In this document: positions 45,693 through 55,731 of the stretch, piece after piece | Position numbering within the stretch: the stretch's first letter is position 1 | How the letters are laid out: each line of letters starts with the position of its first letter | Source: Darksidea phi | Lineage: Eukaryota; Ascomycota; Dothideomycetes; Pleosporales; Lentitheciaceae | Direction of reading: 5' to 3' | NCBI GenBank assembly: GCA_030770425.1 | Contig: JASJFT010000155.1 | Coordinates: 1 to 64,000, forward strand | Length of the DNA: 64,000 nucleotides | Made by a program: the position numbers and the translations under genes | The notes under the pieces: model-generated | Told to the model about the DNA's origin: nothing | Seen by the model: the letters and a program-made list of their open reading frames with translations, nothing else | Database searches by the model: none

Positions 45693-47755
45693 TCACTCAA
45701 TACTCATCTTCATCAACCCGTCACTAGTGTCCGTCATACCCTGCAAGCCAATTCTCTTAGGACCCAGCGACGGCGTCAAGCTCACACTATTGGACCTCTC
45801 ACCCGCAGCATGGCCACCAGTAGGAGGCTCCCTGTTCGGCTTCGCTGTAGAACCCCATAAGCTGCCATCGCGGTTTGCGGGAGACTGCGATAGTACCGGA
45901 CTGTTGTGTACGCTCACACCTGGAGATACCGCTCGCCGTTTGATGGAGTGGTAATCGAGATCATCGTCGCGTCGCCGTTTGCTCGACTTCTTGAGACCGT
46001 CGGCTGCTGTCAGTGGCGCTAAGGGTTGCGGTGTCGATGATCGTGATATGTGGCCTGAATGGTTGTTGGTTTCGGATGCGCTTGTAGCGTTGGCGGATGT
46101 AGATGATACCGAGGGAGATTCCATGTTAATATCCTCACTTATGGCCGAAGACCCGGCACGTGGGAATGCAGGCGGGGGCGGTGTCTGAGCTGGCGGATCG
46201 CGTTGCCAAAAACCCAAACCTCGGCCATTCATATTCCTGGAAGGTCCAAATGTTCCAAAAAGCCCTTTAGTAGTGACGCTATCTAAGCTCATGACACTCT
46301 CAGTCTCCTCTTCAGGTACGCCTTCGAGTGGGCCTTCCAGCCCGGGCACTGTAGGCAATAATGATGGTGATGATTGTGCAGTGATAGAAGGCTCCGCATC
46401 GCTTTCTCTCACTTGACGGATGATTTCGGCTTCCCGTCGGAACTCGCTGTCGACCGGTGCGGATTCTTCCCATAGCTCAGCTTTAATGCGACCGAATTGT
46501 CTCGATTTAGGCTGGTATTGTTAATTTCCCTCATCAGAATTGTTGCTAGAATCACTCACAAGCAAGTTGCCCCTCCGCGTGACAGGCCTGCGCACCACAC
46601 CGGGCGTCTGCGGCATAGCGACCGATTCATCCCCACTGTCATTACCAGAGGAGATGTGTAGATCGTTCGTAAAAAGTGACAAGCTCTCTCTCCGTGACCC
46701 CGCCTTCCGCATCACAGATTCCCTTGCAAAGTGGCCCTCACCTTTCCCGTTCGGCGGCGACGCGGGCCCGGGGCTCGGCATAGAACTGTGTCCGCTCGCG
46801 GAACTCGAGCTCTTCCTACTCCGGCCTTTGCGCAGCCGAGCTCGTTGTATGCTCATAAACGTAGGTATACCTCCAGGAGAGAACATATTCGACCATGTAC
46901 CGGTATTATTGCTTGCAGAGTGTCCCCCAAACGGCATGCTATGCTTCGTAGTTTGAGGAGTCATCAACATAGGGTCATCGTTGTCGTCCGGATCCATTGG
47001 GTCGCCTTCTTCGGAGTCGCTACTAGAGTCGTCCGTCCCAAGCATATTGATGCTACCCACGGAGCTCGATGCCCCAGTTCTATCACCATTCCCCCACACC
47101 GCATGCATATTTACATTCGGTGAATCCAGCACCATCGAGTTCCCGCGCGGCTTCCTCGACGGAATCATCATGCCTTTTTGTGTGATTGTTGGGGAGGAAT
47201 CGGGCGAGGACTGGTCGGGGAGGGTCGAGTGATGAAGGTTGGTGCACGCCCTTGAGAACTCGGCACCGCGCGATCGACGAGGCAGGAGGGAAGCTGGCGA
47301 AGCGTACGTATTACGAGCGTCTAGTTGCGGAGAGAGCGGAACGCGTGCTGCGAAATGTGCGGGGCTGGGCATAGGAGGTTCTCGTGCCGGCATCTGCAGC
47401 GACAATCCTCTGGCGAGGAAATCAGGCCTTCTGGGGGTTCGAGGGCTGGAAACAATGGTATGATCATCTTTGGACGTGCGGAGAGGTTCGCGGAACTTGG
47501 GGGACGGTCTAAAGGCAGGAGTACAGGGTCAGCAAAGCTCATCCAGAAGGGCGTCAGTACCGGTTGGGTGACACGCCGTTTGTATCGCAGGCATACGTAC
47601 TCGAGATGTGGCGCGCTATCCGAGAGCGATCTGGCTTTGGGCGACTTCAGCTTCTGCGGCGTGCGTACGGTCTGGTTGTCAGATGTAGCTTCTTCGGATT
47701 CATCACCTGGTCCATGCCTATCCTCGACATCAGCCCTTCCGATCGGAGTCAGCAT
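45693..47755 (-). CDS. conserved fungal disordered protein, 640 aa, three exons
   Basis: Exons 47755-47601, 47508-46560 and 46511-45693 sum to 1923 bases (640 codons plus stop). Introns are 92 nt (GTACGT, GCTGACC, CTTTAG) and 48 nt (GTGAGT, ACCAG). Most of the protein is Ser/Pro-rich and disordered, with acidic runs (DDSSSDSEEGDPMDPDD) and SP/TP sites suited to kinase control. Three blocks look conserved. One is the segment across the second junction (RRGNLL, then PKSRQFGRIKAELWEE and REAEIIRQVRESD). The second is SSKRRRDDDLDYHSIKRRAVSP, a likely nuclear signal quoted here by its KRRRDDDLDYHSIKRR core. The third is the C-terminal GPKRIGLQGMTDTSDGLMKM. I recognise this as a family of filamentous ascomycetes but cannot name a function. 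Nuclear location is inferred. Confidence 0.85.
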
Positions 47756-48162
47756 TCTGGCGAAAATGGCCTATGGCAGTCACGAGGATTGGAACTGGAC
47801 ATATCAGAGAAATGCTGCCGGGTAGACGTTGTCGCAGTCAATTGACGTTTCACGCTCGTCGTTGGGGTGAATGTTTAAGCGCTTCCCCGCTCACGTGGAT
47901 TACACAGAGGAAGGTGCAAGCGATCGCCCTCCAATCAACTTGGCACGCCTCTGCTCTACATAGTCCTTGCAATAAACTGAAAATTGATATTACATACTAC
48001 TTCCTAACGTTAGAAATTCTATCGTGGTATTATAGATAGAACTGTAAGCCGCATATTTCTCCACTCTGGAACGCTCTTAGATGATTTAAACACCCCCATA
48101 TCTTTGCTTCCCATATACTCAGACTCCACCCCTGATCGCACTTCGTACAAGAACCTTTAAGT
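47756..48162. other. gap between two minus-strand genes
   Basis: The region holds the promoter of the 640-aa protein and the 3' flank of the next gene. AT-rich sequence at 47975-48060 is consistent with a poly(A) region. Nothing else is seen. Confidence 0.4.
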
Positions 48163-49773
48163 TCACGCATTGACGATGCCCTCAACCCAGGCAATGTCCT
48201 CCCATTTGGCTTCCCAGACATTAAGCACCACCATGACCCACTCCTTGCCATCTCGCTTAATCGTCCCTATGCATCGACACAACCTCTGCTCGTCTAGTAG
48301 GCGCTCACTGTCGTAATCGTACAGCTGGACAGATTTCCAGATAACGGCGTCATATACACCCTTGATGTATGGCGGCTTTTCGTGAAAGAGGTCGCGGAAC
48401 ACGAAGTCTTGCTTGACCTCAGTGCGCTGTGAGCTCATCACTCTAGCATACAGCTCAAAGATAACGTTCTGACCATGTTTGTTTGCGTGGCACGCCTGGT
48501 TGATGGCCTCGCCGATACGGAAGCAGGTCCTCAGCAACAGGTTCGGAGAAAGACCGATAACAGGCGAACGATCTCGGACAGGAGCGGGGAACGGCGGTCT
48601 GACGATGGGCTTTTGAACCAATTCCCGGCCGTCCGCAGCTTTCCGAATGAGAGCTTTCGTCTTTGGTGTGCATGGTGACTTGAACTTGCGCGAGCGACAT
48701 CGAGAGTTGCTCGGTAGGGGACTTTCTGTAGGGCCAACACTCGCTGTGGCATTAGATTTGTATTCATTTGCAAGTTTCTGGTAGGTTCTCGTGTACTGCA
48801 CTGGCGAGCTGGTGCTGTTAGTCGGCTCAGCCGTCAGTAAGAAGAGGTTCTCATCTGCGCGGTGATCATCGCCCGTATCAGGACGGTAATTAGTCTCCAC
48901 CCCTGTTCTGGAGTGTTGAGAAAGTGTCGAATTTCTTCGCGGCTGGCCATTAGCCGTGGAAGGGTCAGTCGAGTGATCAAGTTCAATCATGTTGAAGATA
49001 TCGTCGATGCCATCATCAGCTATTGTGTCCTGGCTGTTGTGATCGGAGAAAAGATGATCAGCACCAAGATCGAGAATGGAATTGCGAGCAGTTACCGAAG
49101 ACACGGCGTCGCTTGAAGGTTGGGTGTTAGGGATTCCGTCGATGACAGATAACACATCGTGAGATGGAGCTTTGGATTTAGCGCTTGTTCGCTTTCGGGG
49201 CTTTCGAGAGTCAGTCGCCGGATGGAGAGGGTCTGAACTATTTTGGGATGCCGGAGCGGAATTCGGAACGTCTGCAGAAACAGCGGAAGCTGGCGATGTT
49301 ATCGTGTCATTCTTCTTGATAGTTCTAGGCACAGATTTCGTGATGCGGAGGTCATCAGAGACACGCCTCTGCTTCGCAGACTTCGTATACACAGTGTCAT
49401 CTTTTGCCGACTTTTGCCCATCTTGTTTCCTTCTGCGGCGCTTACGACCACAAGTCGGCGTTGGTGGCGTGGGAGGCAAAGCAGACGCGTATTTCTCGAG
49501 CTGCGGCGGTTCTGTCTTCGCGCCCAAGCCCAAGTATCTGAGGACAGCGGGATTGCGCCGCTTCTCACCTTGCCCGTGGTTGGCTTGCTGGGTTTGCTCA
49601 TTGGAGGGCATGAATATTGACGACTGCGGTGTGAGCAGTTGCGGGGTCGGCCCATTGATGGGTGTGAAGCTTGATGCTGGCACGTATCCATCGCTCTGGA
49701 GCTCCCTGCACGATATGTCAGTACTCACTGAGGCCTGTGTGATGGCAAAAGACGGGGTGAACGGCGTGCGCAT
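48163..49773 (-). CDS. conserved fungal protein with C-terminal globular domain, 536 aa
   Basis: This is a single exon. The frame is open from a GTG at 49785, but the first ATG is at 49773, so I start there (MRTPFTPSF). Residues 1-390 are disordered and basic, with RKRRRRKQDG and SRKPRKRTSAKSK nuclear-type signals and many Ser/Thr. The last 130 residues are a compact, well-conserved-looking domain: CFRIGEAINQACHANKHG, NVIFELYARVMSSQR, DFVFRDLFHEKPPYIKG, LCRCIGTIKRDGKEWVMVV and WEDIAWVEGIV. Alternating strands of this kind suggest a beta-barrel or OB-like fold, which would fit DNA or RNA binding, but this is inference. I know similar hypothetical proteins in other ascomycetes and no assigned role. 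Confidence 0.8.
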   Translation of the reverse strand: MRTPFTPSFAITQASVSTDISCRELQSDGYVPASSFTPINGPTPQLLTPQSSIFMPSNEQTQQANHGQGEKRRNPAVLRYLGLGAKTEPPQLEKYASALPPTPPTPTCGRKRRRRKQDGQKSAKDDTVYTKSAKQRRVSDDLRITKSVPRTIKKNDTITSPASAVSADVPNSAPASQNSSDPLHPATDSRKPRKRTSAKSKAPSHDVLSVIDGIPNTQPSSDAVSSVTARNSILDLGADHLFSDHNSQDTIADDGIDDIFNMIELDHSTDPSTANGQPRRNSTLSQHSRTGVETNYRPDTGDDHRADENLFLLTAEPTNSTSSPVQYTRTYQKLANEYKSNATASVGPTESPLPSNSRCRSRKFKSPCTPKTKALIRKAADGRELVQKPIVRPPFPAPVRDRSPVIGLSPNLLLRTCFRIGEAINQACHANKHGQNVIFELYARVMSSQRTEVKQDFVFRDLFHEKPPYIKGVYDAVIWKSVQLYDYDSERLLDEQRLCRCIGTIKRDGKEWVMVVLNVWEAKWEDIAWVEGIVNA

Positions 49774-50361
49774 TGGGCTGCTCACGCATTGTCACCCGCA
49801 TCCCTCATCGTCCGCAGATCCCAGCCGTCGTATAGGGACATCGCTGCGGCGCGTCAGCTGTCACAGCAAGAACCTTGGAAGTTGGAAGGTTGCATGAGGC
49901 ATAAGGCATGAGGGGCAGCGCGTGAACGATGATGGGGCCCAAGGCCAAGCCGTACCCCACCAAAAGCGGCAGGCACGCGGCTCTTCCCCAACAGCTCTCA
50001 AGGCAGCACTTCATCCACGAGCAATCACTGTGAATCTCCCTATATTATGCCACAGGAGCACAGCAGCTACTTTGCTTTCTTAGAAGACACGATTTGCTAT
50101 TATCAGCTCTTAACCCCCTTCCCCCATTTCCCAAGAATACCCCGCCCTTCGTCTCCGGCGGGGTCCGCAGCAACAATATCGGCTCTCCACCAGCCTCATA
50201 TCGAAGGCCGTCCGAGACCAGCGCCACGTCCTCACTCTCTGCCGCGCGTTTGGTCCAATAGTGCCTCTCAGATCGTCGCTACACTACGACAGCAACTCGA
50301 GGCAGCGCCCATTAATAGGAACTAACTCCCGGCCAAGGCCCATCATCTATCCGATTCAAAA
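49774..50361. promoter_or_regulatory. divergent promoter region
   Basis: This 588-bp gap separates the start codons of the 536-aa protein (minus) and LSB5 (plus). GC-rich leader-like sequence fills its right half. A plus frame at 50047-50325 has an ATG but no family match. Confidence 0.4.
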
Positions 50362-52117
50362 ATGCCGGTAAGTACGTGCAAAAGCCACTATCTCATATGC
50401 CCCGCCTCTTGAAGCTTCGCGACCCCTCCCAGCATCAGATCCTCTCATTTCGCCTTCTTGGATTCCATTGTCCGGATCATCTAGCAAGACATGGCTGCCG
50501 ACCTGCTCCGAAATGATCAGCCGGCGCATCTGAAAGACGGGATGGACGAAGCTCTCCCCTCGTACTGCAGCTGCGCTGAATGCAACCCCCCACCGTATGC
50601 CAAGCATGCATTCACTGTCACCTCGACTCTGAAATCCAAAACTCGCAAATCTCTTCATCATCACAAGACCCCGGATGCATATAAAGATGTTCCAATCTTC
50701 GAAAATCCGTGTCCACTTTGCTTCTTCAAACACTGCAGAAAAGTACTAAAGACCTGGGTCTGCAACAGAAGAAACCGTTCTCGGCCGTCACGGTCCAAAT
50801 AGACCGCCTGACCAGCGAACAATATGAAGAAAATGTAGGCTGAGCACATCGTCCCTAAACTATGGCATATTAACCAACGGACCAGGATCTCGGTGGACTG
50901 GTAGACCTCATCGAGGTAGTTCGGATACAGGAGTCAGGTCCGACAGAGGCCGCTCGCGCTATCAGAAAGAAGCTGTACGAAAGAACGATCTCACAATACC
51001 GTTTATTCTAATGTCGGGCCAGAAAGTATGGAAACGTGCACCGACAGCTACGCTCCTTGATCATCTTGGATGGTTTGATACAGAATGCAGGCTCGAGGTT
51101 CCAGCGGAGCTTCGTAGACGAGCCTCTGTTGGAGCGCCTCAGATTACTAGCCAGGGACGATATGGTGGATGTAGAAGTGCGACAGAAAGTTAACGTCCTC
51201 TTCCGACAATGGGCAGTGGCATACAAGGGAACACCGGGTCTGGAGCGAATTGCCAATCTCTACAAGGAGCTGCCTCGCACAAGGCGTCCCCAACCTCATC
51301 AATCGCGCGTTGTCCGGGAGAACGAGGCAGAAGCCGAGCGAGAAAATGCTTCCCAATCCCCATCGCCCACTTCTCCAACAGCACCTCGACGAAATTCACA
51401 GCCATCTCGTATGCCGCAAGCGTCTTCGTCGACAGCGAGGCCGATCACGCTTGGCAGCACTCAGGCTCCAAGTTCCTCGCTCTTCAGCAGTAGGAGCAGA
51501 AAAGATAAGAAGAACAAAGCAAAGCCGTTTAACCTGGAAAAAGAGAAGCATCAACTGCTCGAAACTATCGCCTCCGCAACTGTGGCCAGCACTAACCTAA
51601 TGAATGGTCTCCAACTAATAAATCGAGAGGTCCAGCGTGTTAGCGAGAACGCAGAAGTTATGCAACGCTTCGAAACTTGCAAGGTCCTTCGGCGCCAAAT
51701 TTTGCGATACATTCAACTGGTCGAATCCGATCAGTACATCGGGAGCCTGCTGAGCGCCAATGATGAGCTTGTGAAGGCTCTGATGGCATTCGAGATTATG
51801 GATAAGAGCATCGATGATGATAGCGATAGCGATACGGAGCAGCATGCAGCACCTACAGCGTCCATGGCTAGAATGACCATGGAGCAACCACCACCGGCGA
51901 AGCCACCTAGACCGACCAGTATACCAATGCCACCAGCTCCCGCAGCGGGCAAGCAGAAGGCCGAATCGGAGAGCGAGCCCGAAGAGGATGAAGATGATCC
52001 GTTTGGCGATTCACATGGTAAGCTATCCACGCTTCAGGCCGCTTAGACATCTACTAACGCCTTACAGCTCTCAAGACACCCGGTGAGCGTGCGGAGATCA
52101 CTTGGAGGGACGTGTAG
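50362..52117 (+). CDS. LSB5: VHS-GAT domain protein, LSB5 homologue, 401 aa
   Basis: The proposed exons are 50362-50367 (ATG CCG only), 50769-50834, 50886-50974, 51023-52017 and 52068-52117, together 1206 bases (401 codons plus stop). The first intron is long (401 nt) but has a GTAAGT donor, a perfect TACTAA branch and a CAACAG acceptor. It joins MP to KKPFSAVTVQIDRLTSEQYE, the family N-terminus. The VHS domain covers about residues 5-150 (GGLVDLIEVVRIQESGPTEA, KYGNVHRQLRSLIILDGLI). A GAT-like three-helix region lies at about 225-320 (EKHQLLETIASATVASTNLM). A proline-rich, acidic tail ends ERAEITWRDV. LSB5 binds actin regulators (Las17) and Arf/ubiquitin partners in endocytosis. The exact start is the least certain part. 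Confidence 0.85.
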
Positions 52118-52274
52118 GGAACGATATGTCAATGCCTTTTTCCTTCCTTCGCATCACGATCATGTTACGATGACGATCTTATTAGAAATACCTTCTCAGG
52201 TTCACCACCTATTTATATCCCCATCATCTCACTTTTACGAGAGTCTCAAATTTGCCGCTGATATGTTGGAAACC

Positions 52275-54135
52275 CTAGTGCTCTCCGTGCATAATCCCAT
52301 GGACATAGCACTCTCCAATAACAGTATATGTTCCATCCTTTTGTAGCCGTAGAACGTACGGAACCTCTGATCCATGCAAGATACAGATGAAATCGTTTGG
52401 TGTCGCATCATTAGGTACACGAGCAAAGTGACCGTTCTGAGTGCGATAAAATCTTTTGCCCGTACCCCACTTCAGCAAAGGGTCTTCAATGAGAGTGTCG
52501 GTCCGAAGATGTTTATCAACCACCTATGGAGCACCCACGAGTCAGGCGTGAATGCAGCGGAAAGGAAGCTGGTAGATTCGGCTTGCGTCTCAACCTTTCC
52601 GAAGACGGTGACCCTGTAAGGCACTACAGACGCGAGATCATCAAAGACTGTTTGAAACGTTTTGGGTGCCTCCTGCATGAACTTGAGGTACGTTCAGAAA
52701 TGCATAGAGTATGATTTTGATGCTGGATGGCCGGTGCTGGTCAGCTCTCAAAGCATGTTTTTCCAAAGGCGTCGTACATTGCCCTAGTTATGGGCGGACC
52801 TGCCTTTGCGATGTCCCAGCACTCTGACAGCCAATCTTTGGTCTTAACGAAATTGTTGATGGTAGAACTATCTATCTCGAAAAGTGATGTCGTTCCGAGG
52901 ATATAGGGTCTCGAGCTAATTATATGGATGCTATCAACGATGGCGCCTTCGACGTGGCATGATGGATTTATCGTGGGATGAACCAAGCATTGCTTTCTTT
53001 ACCTAGACCGGCGGAGAATGTGGACGTGGCGTTGACACGGATAAGTAAATGTGGGTTCAAGATCCGAGTCCTATCCGGAACCCACGGGGGAAGAGGAAGA
53101 GGTAGCTCGGGAATTTTTGAAGCTAGTGTTGCGCAAGACAACACCCGTAGGAACGTTTATACACCTCCTCAACTGAAAGCGTGTAGTTGAAGCTAGCTTC
53201 CCAATAGAAAATATCGCGTCCTTCAGAGATGCGCATCATTACAATATGGTCCCTGGGACTGATGTCACCTCCATATATATTGTCCAAGACAACGGTAAAT
53301 AATCTTCTGATGGCTCATTTTTGGATGCTTGTAACGCTGCTGTACGCCGATGCACAGACTGGGGCGAGGTACTTCGTCAGATCATTTTCAAACAAGATAG
53401 GTTAATGCTGTTTTCGGTGTATTCCAGAAGATTTAGTCACGTCCACAAAGTACAACTGCTCGGTTTGCGTGTGAAACTTCGTGGATAACCAGAGACGGTA
53501 AAACCATGATCGTCGAAGCAGAGCGCGGATGGAGACTCGATCAATGTTCTTCATGTCCCTATATATATCTTCGTTGGAATTCATGCCTTCCCCGTCAAAG
53601 AAGGGCCTTAAAGTAAGTCGTTCGGTAGTTCTGGCAACGAAAAACCTGTTGTTGAGAAGCCCCGGCCCATTTCCCTTTGACCAAGATGCAAGAAAGCAGA
53701 CTGCCAAGAACTCTAGCGAGGAGAACGCATGAGAGCCATGGGCGCATCCTTCACCTAACCAGACGACAACCCCATCGGCTTTGACGAAAACGTCTCCCAT
53801 CAACCGTACTCGCTGGCTACGTTCCTCGATATCGGATTGATCAATACATAGAGCGTCAATTCACAACGTTAATGTACGGTCTAGATATCGAAAGTGCTGG
53901 AGTGCAGACTACAGGTCCGCAGTCACTGGTACGTGTGTCCCATCGAGAGTATGGAAGACTTGTGTAGCCATAGTGTCACCTCATGTGTAAGAAAATGCTT
54001 CGTACGGCCGGGGTTTCGTCTGCGGAGCAACGTCGTCCATGTAAAATTAATGTTATCATCGGTTTGGCCTGGATGAAGAAGAATAAGTCTGATTTCATCC
54101 CTGTGGACCAGATTGATAGTGCCGATGGGTCGACT
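52275..54135 (-). pseudogene. heterokaryon incompatibility (HET) domain protein pseudogene
   Basis: Minus-strand fragments in HET-protein order are: EIRLILLHPGQTDD near 54100, SALQHFRYLDR and IDALCIDQSDIEERSQRVRL at about 53905-53810, MGDVFVKADGVVVWLGE and ALLRRSWFYRLW at 53800-53470, VEGAIVDSIHII near 52930, and the C-terminal FYRTQNGHFARVP, GSEVPYVLR and GECYVHGIMHGE at 52440-52280. Stops interrupt it, for example TAG at 53911-53909 and TGA at 53863-53861. The TGA stands where the family has tryptophan before IDALCI, a G-to-A change. Several frame changes are also present. Intact HET proteins trigger cell death after fusion of unlike mycelia; this copy cannot make a full protein. Confidence 0.85.
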
Positions 54136-55045
54136 TGGGAGGGCCAGCTCATATGGGTGCTGTTTCTACTTCTGGTTCAACATCTCTTAAGTCCTCTAGT
54201 CTGCAAACGCGTTCGTCTGATCTCTCCGGAAATAGTATCCTCGTGATGATATACAGCTTGTGAGGAATCCTAAAATTAACCGTAACAGACGAAGATACGC
54301 AGTGCTCACAACCCGGGCTCCTAGGGCACCCCCCTTTTTCTCTTGGTCAAAATGGTTGTTCGATTTGCGGATCCAATGAAATTTAGCCGGACTCTGGCGT
54401 GTTGGGAATGGTTTGTGGGGAAAGTTTATGGAGCAATGTAGACGCCTAAACGGTCCGAAGTACCCAGCTCTGCGCTTGCTGTAACTTCGGAACAGACTCC
54501 GGCGCGGAGAGACATACCAAAAGTAAACCATAAGAGAGACCAACACAAAGGCTAACCGCGGAGGCCCTGGTTGTACAGTGGGTAATGGAGGCCATTATGC
54601 TGGTTGAGGCTGACGGCCTATCATTGCAACCCCCAAACTTTCGGCAAGAAAGTCTAGCGCTTAAAATGCGCCACGCAGCACTGCCACCAGTAACGTCATC
54701 TATCGCGCCGCCAAGCCGTCACAAGTCAGACCGGGGGGTAGCAATCAGGGCTAAAGTGACGCCATGCTCAATCATCCCCTCCTCTATATCTTCCTCCTCC
54801 AGGCCCTCTGCTACTACTGTCTGTATATCCTTCCCGTCGCCCATCGCACTCACTCTTGAGAACTATCCTTACTGTAAGTATCCTCTTGAATTTGCGCACC
54901 AATTACCGTCCGATTAGACCTAAGACTGACATTTCCAGGTCCTACGTTGCACCGCATCCGCAATCATCGTTTCCCGCATCGCATTTTCGTTACACCACGC
55001 TTTACGCTTCCGATTGGCTATACCTGTCCTTCGTCAATATTCAAT
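54136..55045. other. upstream region of the small cysteine-rich gene
   Basis: A good intron lies at 54874-54938 (GTAAGT, then a CTAAGACTGAC branch and TTTCCAG) inside pyrimidine-rich sequence (CTATATCTTCCTCCTCC at about 54783). It looks like a 5' leader with an intron ahead of the ATG at 55046. No other coding sequence is convincing. Confidence 0.4.
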
Positions 55046-55174
55046 ATGCCTGCGTCGACGACAAGCTCCGTCTCCTCCACCGCTACCTCGGTCGTGAAAC
55101 CGACTCCTATCAAGTGTCAGTGCTACTCCGGCGACAGCTGCTCGTGCTGTGTTATTCCTTGCTCGATCATGTGA
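55046..55174 (+). CDS. small cysteine-rich protein, possibly metallothionein-like, 42 aa
   Basis: The frame starts at ATG 55046 in AT-rich context (TTCAATATGCC) and ends with TGA at 55172. The first half is Ser/Thr-rich (MPASTTSSVSSTATS). The second half holds six cysteines within 15 residues in the pattern C-x-C-x6-C-x-C-C-x3-C (KCQCYSGDSCSCCVIPC). Clustered CxC and CC motifs in such a short protein are typical of metal-binding metallothioneins, though the order does not match the classical Neurospora copper thionein. A likely leader intron upstream supports transcription. The alternative is a chance frame, since fragments of other frames also run through here. I give it as a candidate only. 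Confidence 0.35.
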   Translation: MPASTTSSVSSTATSVVKPTPIKCQCYSGDSCSCCVIPCSIM

Positions 55175-55731
55175 ATATCTGGACAGGGGCAGGCATTCTT
55201 GTGAATGACAGATTGAAGACATCGTCGGACTTGGTTACCTTCATTTGGGAGTTGATGGTGGATTGAGTGGATACAGGGGGATGTCGTAAGACGAGTAGCG
55301 ACTTCTCTGCACATCGGTACGCATTGCAGCGCTTCTCTGGTGCGTTCGGGTTTTTGGGGTCTTGACTTTTAGCGCTCCTTTTGTTATGTCTATATCACGG
55401 GTTTAGTTTATGAATACGTCAATTACATGTAACAAACATCTTTGGAATTCTCTCATAAAGTCTGTAGAATATCTTTATCGTTCTCCGAATAAACCTTACG
55501 TGTTTAGGATCCTTTCTGTTCATTGGTCTGTATATCAGAGCGTACGCGCAGCCGCCACTAGGCTGCTGTTTGGGCGCTTAACTGAAACAAACTCCGTCAT
55601 GGACTGGGTACGGCACAGCACACCCATCTCCGTCTAAAGAGCCGACAAGCTGCTCTAGATCTCCGATAGACATTTCAACCCTTCGTTTTCGTCCGGCTAT
55701 TTTCTTTTCGTTCTCTTTTCCCTTCTCGAAA
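55175..55731. other. intergenic region
   Basis: The region contains the 3' flank of the small gene (AT-rich, 55380-55490) and the TC-rich leader of the next one (55670-55731). No gene is visible. Confidence 0.4.

Noticed and set aside
50491..50802. Cysteine-containing 103-codon frame upstream of LSB5
   Set aside because: It lies within the proposed LSB5 first intron, does not join the VHS exons in frame, and has no family match.
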